Shown one piece after another: positions 45,801-57,555 of a stretch of 64,000 nt of DNA. The notes beneath the pieces are model-generated. The model was not told the DNA's origin, made no database searches, and saw only the letters and a program-made list of their open reading frames with translations. Source of the DNA: Sipunculus nudus (lineage: Eukaryota > Annelida > Sipuncula > Golfingiida > Sipunculidae); the NCBI GenBank assembly GCA_026874595.1, contig CM049319.1, forward strand, positions 6,582,101 through 6,646,100. Direction: 5' to 3'. A program made the position numbers and the translations under genes. How positions within the stretch are numbered: position 1 is the stretch's first letter; every line of letters starts with the position of its first letter.

Positions 45801-48800
45801 GACATGGATTGTGGAATGAAGTATTATTGGTTTTCCTTACTGCCTGCTTCACTAGTAAACATATTCTTAAACTGAGCATAATAGTGAATACATGATGTTT
45901 GTTATAATGATTTTATATTGGTTACATGTCTACCTTACTCTTTCAGTTTCGGGACTTGGTTTTGGCCTTGTCAGTGGAGCCTTTTCTCTGGTGAATGTGT
46001 TGGCTGACAGCACAGGGCCTGGCACAGTGGGCATCTTTGGCCATCCAGATAACTTCCTTATTGTGTCAGGTTAGTGTTTGTTCGAGTAGGACCGGGTGCT
46101 GCCAGGACAGAATTCTTGCAAGTACAGCTGATTCTGGCATACAGATTCAGTATGCATATTGATCTTCTAGGTCAAATCTGAGGGAATATAGGATATTTGT
46201 AAGGCCAAAATAAAGTAAAGGTATGGTTCTCAGGCACCCCATGCATCAATTTTAACCCTCTGCACCAAAAATTTTTTATTTTGATTTTCAATAGAAACTT
46301 ATCAATTTTGAACTCCAGCTGCTCAGACATTGCTTGGATGAAGATAAAAATAATACAATTTTGATCAGATTTCCTTTGTTTTTTATGTCCTTTTCCTTGT
46401 TTAGCAATACAATTCTGTTGCAATCATGCTTTTCCCTGATCATATGACATTTTTATTGAAACATACTGTTACGGAACCTAATATCAACAGATCACGTATG
46501 CGTGATTAACATAAATTTTGAAATGGAGAAAAAAAATCAGATTCTGTAACACTAGGCAGCTTGAAATGTCTGGGGGAATGAATAAAGAAGTCAGTGGATT
46601 TTTGTTAACAAATAACTATAATTTATTCTTAAAACAACCCTAACATTACGATATACTAAATCAATACAATTACACAGTACAACAACAGTATAACAGCAAA
46701 TAGTATAATCACACAGCCTAATAAACAAAGTGCACAGTACCTGGTTACCACCACTGTCACAGTGACAAGTCCTTTAAAGTGTATAATTCAGATGAACAGT
46801 TCACACAAATCTTCTCAGAGAATAACAGTCCAGTTCATTCACAAAATCAATCAACCATAATCCCAAAGTTGAGTTCCTGTCATAATCCCAAAAGCAAAAT
46901 GAAGACTATATAAGATCCGTCACAAAATCCAGAAGAAAATCTATAATTGCCGCACTTATCAGAATAGGTCCCACAAACTGACTTACACGCTACTGTGTCT
47001 GCTGGAATATTCTCTCACCTCTCTCTCAGCTCTAAAACACAGCCCCTATTTATAACCTTTCATCCAAAAAGTCTAGAAACTTCCTTTTCATAAACAATAA
47101 AAAAGAACCTAACATGATACACAGTACACACGCGTTACAGGAAACATCCAGAACAACATCCCTGTGTCTCTATATACCAGAGTTCACACGTGAGCCCGCC
47201 AGGAGAGAAAGCCCCAGACTAGCATGACCCTTAGTTTACATGTGGGCTGCACACGGCCAGCCATAACAAAGAACACCGTAGCATAGCAACGCCAGGGCTT
47301 GAGCCAAACACGAATCAGAATACGAACAGTGCACAAAAAAAGAGACATGTCAACAGCTCACAATAAAACAGACATCTGTAACAATACAAAAAAGGTAAAA
47401 AAATCGCCCATATGCACTGATATCTGCAAAAAGCCTGAGTACCAAACGTTTTATGGCCTAAGCTCCATAACATTTGATGTACCTGGTATTTTTCTCCCCT
47501 CAAATCTGATATACAAATAGTTTCTTCTCAGTTTTTACATGAGTTCAAAATTGATGGTCTTGACCATAATGTATGTTTCAGAAGAAGGGGTCCTATTTAA
47601 AAGGGTTATGTTTATGTGCTGGGCTAATCAATCAGGTGCATCAATGATTGGTCATTTTCTATTATAACTGATTACATTGTTTGCATTTTTGAATAATCAG
47701 TTACAAATGATTTTGTATGCACATGCAAAAAGTTATATTATCTTGAAAAAAAAAATGTAAAGAACTTTACAATTGAACTTCAAGCAGCGCACAAGTGTAA
47801 ACAAAATCAGTCACCTTTACCTTTTAGCAGGACTGTAAACATTTGTTCTGCCATCAGTGCTGTTGTTATTATGCAAACTGGGTGATACCTTAGTCATGGA
47901 GTCTTTACATGCATACTGACACATAATATTAGCATATTTTACAGAAATATAGAAGGGATATAAAATAATCAAGTAACAATTGGTCATTGGTGGTTAATTT
48001 CTTTTAGTCATTAAATTTGATTTTACAACCCATTTCGACCACCAGTTTGTTAGCTGATAGTCATCTGAGCTATAGTCGTGGTCCATTGTCTGTCGTCCGT
48101 CTGTAGATGTCACACGTTTTGAAACCGTAAGACCTAGGAATCCAAAATATGGCATGTTAGATGTCCCCAAGATCTCCTACCAAGCCGAAAAATGTGTCTT
48201 TGCAACTTTGTTCCTTTGAGAAATTAAGGAAAAACCTCCTGACTATTGGTCATCTGAGCTATAGTCGTGGTTCATTGTCCGTCGTCCGTCCGTCTGTCTG
48301 TCCGTCCGTCCATCTGATCGGCTGGCCGTCCATCTGTCCAGATGTCCGTCCGTAAGACTGGCACGTTTCGACACCATTGGACCTACAAATCTGAAATTCG
48401 CCATACAGTTAGATGTCCCCAAAATCGCCTACCATGCCGAAAATTGGGTCAATAGGACTTCGTTCCTTCGAGATATTAAGGAAAAACCTCAGTTTTTGTT
48501 AAAAACCTATTTTCACAATTTAGGACTGCCTAATATCAAAACCACTCATCTGTTTTTCCTCATATTTACCATAAATATTCCTCTTTATAGTTCCTATGTA
48601 CATGCCAGAAATTAGGTCTGTATTATATAATTTAAAAAATTAATGGGCTCAAACATAATGCATTTTGTAAAAAAATCAGGAAAGATATTTGATCGCTTAA
48701 CACAAAACATGTTAAAGCTAAGGACTTTTTTCCAGTAATATAACTTTAATTAATCAAAATTAAATTGTATACCCAACATGAGATCAAAATCTTTTAAATT

Positions 48801-50809
48801 TTTTTAAATATTAGCAAAATTAAAAATTGGTACCTTAAATTTTGCCCAACTTTGGCCACAACATGTTTTTTTCCTGTAAGTACTGTGGATTTAATTTTCA
48901 CAGCATGTGCACATAAGGATTTAATCTGTTAAAATCTGAAATTTGAAAATGAAAGCTGCAAAATTAGGCTGGTTATTGATTTTTTTTTGAGGCTCTTGTT
49001 GTATTCCCTTACATTGTCAAGCAAGCCCTCTCTCTTGTTGAGCTTGATCAGGCTGCCATAAATACCACAGGGAGCCTTTCTCTCTCCCCCACCCACCCCT
49101 TTCTGTTGACAGACCTGTACTATGAACTAGATGAATCTTAAATTAACATTTTTTTCAGTGACGAGCAGTAACAACTGAGACCCCTCCCCCCACCCACCCC
49201 TTCAATACACAGGACTAATAAACAAGATGAATCTTATAATTTTAATGTTAAATAAATTCTTTTTGATGAGACTATGACAATTTTGACTTTTTATAGAAAA
49301 AAAATTCAGGAATTTAATCCTAATATTCAAATGTGATAAAATATTAGGATTTAATGAAAGTGCTAACTGACAAGATTTAAGAAGATATAAATAGTTTGTA
49401 GCATTTGATTTATATCTCTTAAAGTTGGCGGGGCCTAGGTGTGAATAACACTGTTAACTCAGTATTAAAATTAGGAATATTGGTCAAACTATGTGGGATT
49501 ATTATTTAACTCATATGGCTAAATATTTAACTTTTAAAAACTTAATTACCTTCACACATTATTTCTTAATGAAGTGTTACTTTTATATAACACTTACAGT
49601 AGGCCTATTTGTTCCCTTGGTGCATCACTAAATGGTTTAGCTCATGTCCATTATTCTATAATTTACAGAGTTTCATTTTAGCGGGGCCATTTTCTCATAG
49701 CTTTTTTAATGATAATATACATGAAAAACCAAAAGAAATAAAAATATTTTGCAGTTACTAATATTTTCCAAAATTCAGCTGAGCGATGTGACCCATGGGT
49801 CCCTTGTTTAAAATCTTGGGATCATACAACATCTCCAATTCAAGACATTTTAAGTTTTAGTTAATCATGTTTCATATTCTTATTTTCTGTGTTTTCTGTG
49901 TATTACCAGCATTCCTGACCCTCTGTTTTATACTACTACACATCAGCTGGAGCATCATATTCTTCTCAGCGATGAATAAGAAAACCTATGCTCAGGCTGG
50001 TCTAGTCGTGGCCAGTCACATGCTGGTGTCATGTCTGGTATGTAGCTGTCAATTATCTCAATTATTTCAGGGCTTTAGCTCACCTCTGCTGTGATATAAT
50101 TTCCTAAATATTTCTGTTTTTTTTCCAATGAATGATTTGTGTCCTATAATTTCCTATATTTTCCATGTTTTAGGCATTAAACTCCTATATTTTCCCATGT
50201 TTCTTTCAGTGCACGATCATTTTTGCAATATAACTGTTAATATTGAATAAACATTATTATAATTATTAAAAATATTATTTTCACCAAGCCGTATTCTTTC
50301 TTTGAGAAATAATGTGATTGCGATACTTCTATCTTGAATTACCTGTATGTTTATTTGTGGGAATGCTAAAGAGATATTCTGGTATTATTAAAAAACAAAC
50401 ATTTTAACATGTTTATTGTGAGAAAACAATCATAATCAAATGCATTTTTGTTTGTGTTTGTTTCTGCGAACACTGATTTTGTGAGATAAGTAAAAATTTT
50501 ATATAGAGAAAGTAAAAGTCAGATGGGCAAGTACTCTCAGAAGTTAAGGTGGAGCCCTTCCTTTCTTTACGTCATATAACTTGTTCAGATCATGTGACCC
50601 CTTTCTGTGTGATCATGTGATGCTGATTCATTTATTTCTTGCAGACATTGTTTAACCAGGGTATGAACCCTGTGTATTATGCCAGCGTCATCCCCAGCTA
50701 CACCATGTTAGTGTTTGTCGGTGGCTGGGCCTTTTTCATCGCAGGAGGCAGCTTCAAGGGACTTGTGGCTTGTTTTACCTGTAAGAAACCCAACTATAAT
50801 GTTGACTAA
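42874..50809 (+). CDS. aph1: APH-1, gamma-secretase subunit (six coding exons)
   Basis: APH-1 is the polytopic scaffold of gamma-secretase, which with presenilin, nicastrin and PEN-2 cleaves Notch and other membrane stubs. Coding exons are 42874-42986, 43523-43666, 44459-44550, 45947-46069, 49910-50037 and 50645-50809. All introns are GT-AG, and the joined frame is 254 residues plus stop, close to the family length (~255-265). It starts MTLMEFFGCTFIAFGPPAAL. The transmembrane-4 GxxxGxxxG motif is G119, G123 and G127 (SGLGFGLVSG). The two conserved histidines are H168 (LLHISW) and H194 (ASHMLVS). Seven hydrophobic segments are visible, with KKADEGL after the third. The start is fixed by family alignment and by an acceptor at 42860; the in-frame upstream ATGs belong to an intron. 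Intron 4 (3.8 kb) carries a solo LTR and a dispersed repeat. Confidence 0.95.
44350..44375. repeat. Poly-G run in aph-1 intron 2
   Basis: G run interrupted by one A, upstream of exon 3. Confidence 0.85.
44870..45175. repeat. Two-unit diverged repeat in aph-1 intron 3
   Basis: Two ~140-bp units share 'aactcat.a.aaat.tt.ac.aata', 'atttccagcaaaat...gcatatttaat.aggtc' and 'gaggtca'. The block ends 'gcggtgctcttgtt'. No coding content. Confidence 0.5.
46467..47383 (-). mobile_element. Solo LTR in aph-1 intron 4 (917 bp)
   Basis: Read on the - strand it starts TGTTACAGATG and ends GGTTCCGTAACA, so it has TG...CA ends within a 6-bp inverted TGTTAC/GTAACA. ATAC flanks both sides (46463-46466 and 47384-47387), a 4-bp target duplication. 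On the - strand GGTTATAAATAGGGG near 47045-47060 is a good TATA box, and AATAAATT near 46621-46628 a possible poly(A) signal. There is no internal coding region and no second LTR, hence solo. It lies antisense to aph-1. Confidence 0.6.
48051..49808 (+). mobile_element. ~1.7-kb dispersed repeat, copy 2, in aph-1 intron 4
   Basis: Same family as 16741-18390, in the opposite orientation. The start is partly duplicated: hairpin-like ends with 'catctgagctatagtcgtgg' occur at 48061 and again at 48249, each followed by a GTCC-rich run and 'cacgttt.ga.acc'. The far end reads 'gtgacccatgggtcccttgttt'. Confidence 0.65.
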
Positions 50810-50998
50810 AGTGCTCAGCATTATACCCATGACATCCAGGCTCAACGCAGCGGAACACGAGAGCTCCATTGTACAGTGTATATTAGTGTATAGACTGCCG
50901 CAGTGAGCCGACTGTTCAGTGTTCAGGGCAAGAAAATGATTTTCTGTTTTTTATATGTAAAAATATCTAAAGAAATATGTTTATATTTATATATATAT

Positions 50999-51051
<53 letters not shown>

Positions 51052-53451
51052 GATTGTATATGTTTCTGATAATTTGTAAATGGATCTACAAGTACAGTCT
51101 CTGTAAAACTTTAAAATACTCGACAGATTTCATTGACATTGAAAGAACTACTCTGTGTCAGGAACAACATGTTGTCCACTTATAAAGACAGTTTTGCTAC
51201 AGGTGTGTGTGTATGAGTGAGTGTGTGTGTGTGCTTTTGTATCATTATTCACAGATTCTTATGACAAGTGATCCACAGGTCTAAGTTGCATCCTGTTAAA
51301 TGAACACAGGATTCGAAGAATGCCCATTTGAATATATAATTGAGCCCATCAATAAAAAACATGCCCACACATTCAGAAACATGTGGCCACAGCCAGGAAC
51401 AACCCCACACAGACAGACACATGCCAACATAAACAGAAACTTGTCCACATTGTGACATGAAAAGGAAAGTACCCATACAGTTACAAGCATGCACAGTCAG
51501 GGGCCTGGGTGTCCCATGATAGCTTCTTAAATAGAAAGTTAGAAGAAGTTTCCCTCTTGATAAATTTCCTTGTGGCTTCATATTGAGTGTGTATGAATGA
51601 ATGTGTACATGTGGATATCACACAGGTATATATTTATATATATCTGTGTCAGTAAATGAGTATCAGAATCAAGTGGGATCACAGCTAACAGCTTTCACAC
51701 TGGCGGTACTGAGCCTGCTTTCTGCAAAATCACTCTTTTTTTAAAGAGTCACCTGTTTTTTTGAGGATTTTCTGATAATGATGCTAATTACTTTTTTTTT
51801 CACTCTTTTTTTCAGAACCACTTTTTTTTCCTTTTCTTCATGAAAGAATATTGATGTACACTATTTCTCTCGTGCTTTAACAGTCAAGTTAGAACAAGAA
51901 ATGGATTTCACTATTTTTTTGTGTGCAAATGTCCAGCATGTGTCGCAACATGAGGAAAATGCCCTTCATTTCATGCAGGGGGATGTGCACCATGTATGTT
52001 TCTGACATTGGGAACAAAATACGTTGATATATATATATACACAATTGTGGTATGCGAAGCACATCTTAATTTAGTCTGTGATGAAAGTAGGGGAATCAAC
52101 ACTAATTTTACTCTTTTTTCACTCTTTACTTGAAAAAAGTCTATTCTTTTTTTCTGGAACACTTACTCTTTTATTCGGTCATTTACCATTTGCAGGCCTG
52201 TGAAGAGAAAAATCAGCACTGTTGAAGTAGCTGAACATATTTGATTTACTGTATTTTAAGCGTAAGTTAAAACAGCTGCACCATGTATTATATAAGTTGT
52301 TTTCTCAAACTTATTACATACAAGCCTGAGATGATCACTTGCATAACAGTTATTATTTTATGAGATGGTGTGTGAGTTTTCTCCATTGAATAGTACTGTA
52401 TAACTCTGGTTTTGAACACTTGTGTTTGAAAGTTCCACATGTATATCAGATATACTGTAGTGCATGACCCAGACATTTTGAAGTCCATTTTGTTGTTTAT
52501 ATGTCTCTTAATCCAGGGAATAATTAAAATAAACATATTTTAAATGTTTAATATAAATATTTAAAATGCTTTTAAATAACTGAAATAACATATATTGTCT
52601 CACAGTTAAAAATACCACTGAGTTTCAAATCTGCACATGTATTCTCACCCTAATTTTTAGGTTTTATGGCTAATGATTAAAACATGTTCCTGGTTTCATG
52701 GCTAATGATTAAAACATATTCCTGTAACATTCCAGTGAGCGTGTCTGAGGTTATCCTTTAACCATAAGTTTCATGAATTCCGGTGATAAGTTATGAATAA
52801 TGGACAACTAAAACATAGGCATTGTTTTTAACTGAGCATACAATGAGTTGATGAAACATCTGAATTTGTCAAACTAGAATGCCTCAAAATATACTTAAAC
52901 TTAAATATTTATGTGTATTTTCCACTTCCATGGGGAAAATTCTATATTCATGCATAAATACATAAAGAAATATACAAATACTAGGGCAGATGGAAGTGTG
53001 TGTGTGGGGGGGTTCTTCCCATGTTGACTTTAAAAAACATCTTAGATTTGGGATAATGCATGCTTAATACCTAAACAGATGTGTCCCTTCCCATTCTCAA
53101 ATCTATTTGCCCATAACATATATAAATATCTGTATAACTACGTATAAACATAAAAACATATATAAAGTAACAGCACAGATGAGTTTAGCTTTGAGCCATG
53201 TTTCCATGTGCACATATATGCGTATATGCATGAAAAAATGTTTCTGTGTATGTGTTTTTGTGTGAAATGGGAGTATATGTAGTTGTACGGTGGATTTAGC
53301 AGGTCTTCACAAAAAGGTTGCTTGATTGACATCATTTTACCACAAATCCCTGAGTTCATACAGACAATATGCGTGAAGATCATTTCTGTGGCGATTATCC
53401 TGCATGTGCACACATACGCATATACGCTGATGGACACATGGAAAACACTAC
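50810..53451 (+). other. Probable aph-1 3' untranslated and downstream sequence
   Basis: No further coding exon. A TA run lies at 51003-51049. T-rich stretches are common. I could not fix the poly(A) site; one AATAAA candidate lies as far as 55000-55005. Confidence 0.4.
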
Positions 53452-53657
53452 CAGAAGCGGATCCAGGAGGGGGGTCCAGGGGGTCCGGACCCCCCCTTTT
53501 TCACCAGAAGCAACCATTTTTTAAGGCTTTAAGACGAAATTTTGCGGCATGGACCCCCCCCCCTTTCCCCGGACCTGATGACTTGTTTTTTTTAGGATTT
53601 TTATTAGTCCTCCTGGGTTGGATCCCCCCTTTTTCCTAAATCCTGGATCCACCCCTG
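53452..53657. mobile_element. 206-bp MITE with GGATCC-containing termini
   Basis: The left end CAGAAGCGGATCCAGG and the right end CCTGGATCCACCCCTG are 16-bp inverted repeats with three mismatches. ACTAC is repeated on both flanks (53447-53451 and 53658-53662). The interior has C- and G-rich runs and no coding sequence. CAG ends recall hAT elements, but the duplication is 5 bp rather than 8. Confidence 0.65.
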
Positions 53658-53662
53658 ACTAC

Positions 53663-56017
53663 AGTTACAAAATCATATGAGGGATTTATCAGACACATTT
53701 GCATATACAAATATACATGCACATGAAACACAGCATTAGTGTGTATAAATAGTAGTACTCTTTTCATGTGTACTGAAGTGCCATCCAACCAGTCACACTA
53801 TTTCTGTTGTGATCGCATTCTTTCAGTATATAGTGCTTGCAGTTGATACAAATTGTACTGCAGACAGAATTAGCTCAATGTAAATTGCAAACCCAGGGAT
53901 ATTGAGAGAATCAAAGTTGATTTATTGAATAAATTGAATCCCAGTTACATGGTGGGTCCATTGAAAAGATATAATCTGTTTGATATGTGTGTATTCCAGT
54001 GCATACATACACACTGATTTATAAATAGGTGTGTATATATTAATATTGTTTAGGTATATCTTGAGTTTATTTTACATACATATGTGTTAAATTATTTGAT
54101 GTATCTGGCTTGAGATAAGTATTTGGTGGAAGTATTTTAAGTAAGCCGTGACGCCTTTATGTGTAATGAACATGTCTGTATGGGTTGTGCCCACTTTTGT
54201 AACGTGCAGTGGGGAAAATAGCTGGTATCTGTATCCTAAGGAATAGAAAGAGTTGTCACCAGTCTTGAGTATAATCATGAAAGATTGATAATAGGCAGCC
54301 TACTAATATGGACTCCTGGCAGCAATGAGGCTACCTCAGGTGAGTTAATACATGGAATAGGATAAATGGGCTGCAATTCACAGAAATTGTTTTTAAAACT
54401 GACTTGTTTTGTTTCAACACACTTGTTCAAGTCTTGTGTATTGGTGCAGCCATGGAGGCATACATTATATGGTTCCATGCAAGTGACATCCGCATATTGA
54501 TATGTACTATTGACTGAATACCCCAGATCATAGTCCGGCAGACTGAGGACTCTACATTCCATATGTAACATGAAAGCATTTTCATTTTAAGAAAAGGAAA
54601 CTGTAAACTCTTCCTTTTTATTAAATAAGGAAGCATCATAGGTTAATTGGTGACCCTATAATTCAGTGACTCGCACAGGTAATATTTGCACGATCACCTT
54701 CCTCCATTGCATTAAGTCTTGACTAAGTATGTTACAGTATATTAGCCGGAACATGTTTGGTATTGTATTGGTATTTAAGCAATGGCAGGTTGCTGTTATT
54801 TGGTTAGCATTGCCAAACTGACAAGCCAAAATATTTTATCATGCAATGATACAATTTTGTTCCTGTGAGAGGTCAGTTTTGTGTCCTCATTTTGTGACAT
54901 TGCTTATTTATATGTGTACCACAAAGTGATTTAAGGAAATATTAGTGTTGTTGAAACAAATCTTCTAAATACGCCAGCCTTGTAACAAAAATTTGCATAA
55001 ATAAAACGTAAATTTATATATTTGTCTTATTATCATTAATATTAATGCAAAACATATTGCACATGTGCAACTTTCAAAATTCACTCTTATGCATTAAACC
55101 CTGAATATTATTTTTAAAGGTTATACAGATAAGAATGATATAAATGTGACTTTCTGTTTTAAGAACTCTATTTTAAATAATGTCTCGATACACGAATGAT
55201 AATACGTGGAATTAGTGGTATCCCAGTCAATCGACTCCCTATCTTAAGGGAAAATGGGAACAGAGGATATTACACCTCTGTACCAGAGCGATACCTGCTA
55301 TCTCTGTACGGCACTACTATATACTCCTATAGTGCGAAGATTCGTCCATTTCTTGAATAAAAAAACACACAAATAGGGATTCGAGCGACTGTGGTGGTAT
55401 TTATCGTGCAGATTTGTTATTGATTTGTGAGGTATATCAACTTTCCTAATATACAGGTTGGAGGAAAATGGGGTCAGGTGGTTAACAAATGATAATTTTG
55501 TTCTGATATTCGTTGAAACTGGTAACGCAAAAAATATAACTTTTACAAAAGTGAGTTACAGAAGTATATCCGTTTTTGGCATTCCCTTACGATGGCAAAC
55601 CACCAATACATTGACATGAACGGACCCATTTGAGGAAGATTTAAAGTTAAAATAAACAGTCTGTGTTAGTTCTAAAAATTATAAAAGAAGATTGCATTCA
55701 GGGTAGGCTGGATTATTTCCTAAAGGGAAAGGTTTTGCATGAGAAGTTCTAAAAAATAAAAATAAATTAAATTTATGGATTTAGTTTTTTAAAAAGGCAC
55801 TAATGCGTTTATTCGTAAAAGATATAAAATATTCAGTTTTAAAGGAATTGAACCAGGTGGACTGGGACCCGAGGCTTTAGGACAATGTTGAATTTAATTT
55901 TACACTATTCCCGTATATTTCTTATACTAGAATATACCCATATCAGTACGTGCATCCACACTTTTCTTAAATTATGAGTAAGCACTGACACGCGTGCGCG
56001 TTTGAAATGCACTGAGA
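53663..56017. other. Mostly non-coding stretch with one candidate exon
   Basis: Apart from the Cys-rich frame at 54335-54571 nothing is recognisable. Confidence 0.35.
54335..54571 (-). CDS. Candidate exon of unknown Cys-rich protein
   Basis: The - strand frame has natural-looking composition and seven cysteines in about 79 codons, including VTCMEPYNVCLHGCTNTQDL, NKCVET and NNFCELQP. It ends at a donor-like CCTGAG/gtagcc (54335). The upstream limit is uncertain; 54571 is only the first ATG of the frame. No domain family is recognised. A secreted or extracellular Cys-rich domain would fit the pattern, but this could equally be a chance frame, since no partner exon was found. Confidence 0.25.
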
Positions 56018-56362
56018 CAAATTGCGGGACATGTTGCCGATTTGGCGAGGGGTGACATGTTCCGCGTCCAAAATCGTCCCAACGATTAACCCGCAACATG
56101 AATCACTTGTGGCAAAATTGGGGGACATATTGCCGATATGGGCAGTGGTGAGATGTTCCCGGTCTGAATTCGTCGCAGCGGTCAACCCAGAACAACATTC
56201 ATTTGTGTTGACTTTAGCGGACCGCTTACAAAAGGCCGACGCGTAGTGAATGTTTGGCAGACTACGGACCAAGATGCACCCTCCCACGAAGTTTGAGGAC
56301 CGTGCGATCCCTAGCGTGCGAATTAATCCGGACAGACAGACAGACAGACAGACAAACAGATT
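56018..56362 (+). repeat. Two ~95-bp tandem units followed by (ACAG)n microsatellite
   Basis: 'caaattgcgggacatgttgccgat' (56018) recurs as 'caaaattgggggacatattgccgat' (56113), with the following ~70 bp also alike. About 140 bp on is a GACA/ACAG run at 56331-56355. A core of tandem units plus an ACRG microsatellite is the layout of bivalve Pearl elements; the ends were not defined. Confidence 0.45.
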
Positions 56363-57555
56363 CCCGTAAATTATTGTATGATGATTACATATTTTACAGG
56401 TTGCACTTTTATCATTTGTATCACATGAATGTGTTATTCACCCATACAGTATTATGAAAGGGGTACTTATAATAAATGCTTTGATAAATTAATCTGAAAG
56501 TATATTGTGTTTTGTAAAAAAAAATAATGGAAATCGGGAAATAAGTGTTAAAATTCACTTTTAGTATTTGCCATAATTTTCGAGTTTCAGGTGAAGAGTT
56601 AAGTTACCATGTTTTGACAAATTTATGAATAAAGATCAACACCTTGTCCTTCATACATTCAGGTTAAATCTGAACGATAAGTTAAAACACCGTCAACACT
56701 TAATTCAAATACATTTGAACACGCATTTACAATTTGAAACCACTTGTAATGAAAGTTCATATTCAAAACCCCATAAATCTCAACCTAATAATAAGTATAG
56801 CAGTCATGAGTCTTGAAGATACATTTCTATTGCCACGTACGTCCCACATACTCATAAGTCATGGCCTTATGTTATAAACAGTTTATCTCTACTCCCGCTG
56901 TCCTTAATGACAATACGTAAACATCATGTGAAAAAGTTACACCATACATACAAATATCTGGAACTCTCAAAAGAAATAAAACACAGATTCTTTCGTCAGC
57001 CTTTATCAAGATATAATTTCGACTACACTATACAAAATAACCACTGAATATTCTATAATGAGATATTTTTTAACATTCACCATTTCCATAAAAAAACAAC
57101 TGTAAGATTGGCTATTGAAAATGCAGGTAGAAGTATAGTTACAAGTATTTAACGTTGGTTAAAGTTGTGACTGGTGGTACTGCACTTTTCGTCATTACTA
57201 AGAGTCCACAACAGAAATATAATAACAGATAACTGTTGATTATGTGTAGGGCATCAAAGAGATTGTAACATTAATATTGTTAATTCGATCTTATCAAAGG
57301 TATACATAAACAAATAATTTGTTTTTAATTTTCCACATTTTGTACAAGGCAAAAAGCCATATGCATGGCCTGTTTCCATGTATTTTATATTTTCAAAGGC
57401 ACACGCCATTTTACCCAAATGTCAGAAAAATGCACATGGCTGACACTCTTCAGCCGAATTGTATGTGCCGAATCTGTCGAAGGCTTTGATTGTCTAAGGA
57501 TAAAACACTTTAAGGCTGACACTTTTAGGCTGGAACTGCCTAAGGCTGACAGTGC
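56363..57555. other. Non-coding stretch downstream of the lectin
   Basis: No gene. For the - strand lectin transcript, ATTAAA at 57324-57329 is one candidate poly(A) signal, about 230 bp past the stop. Confidence 0.35.
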
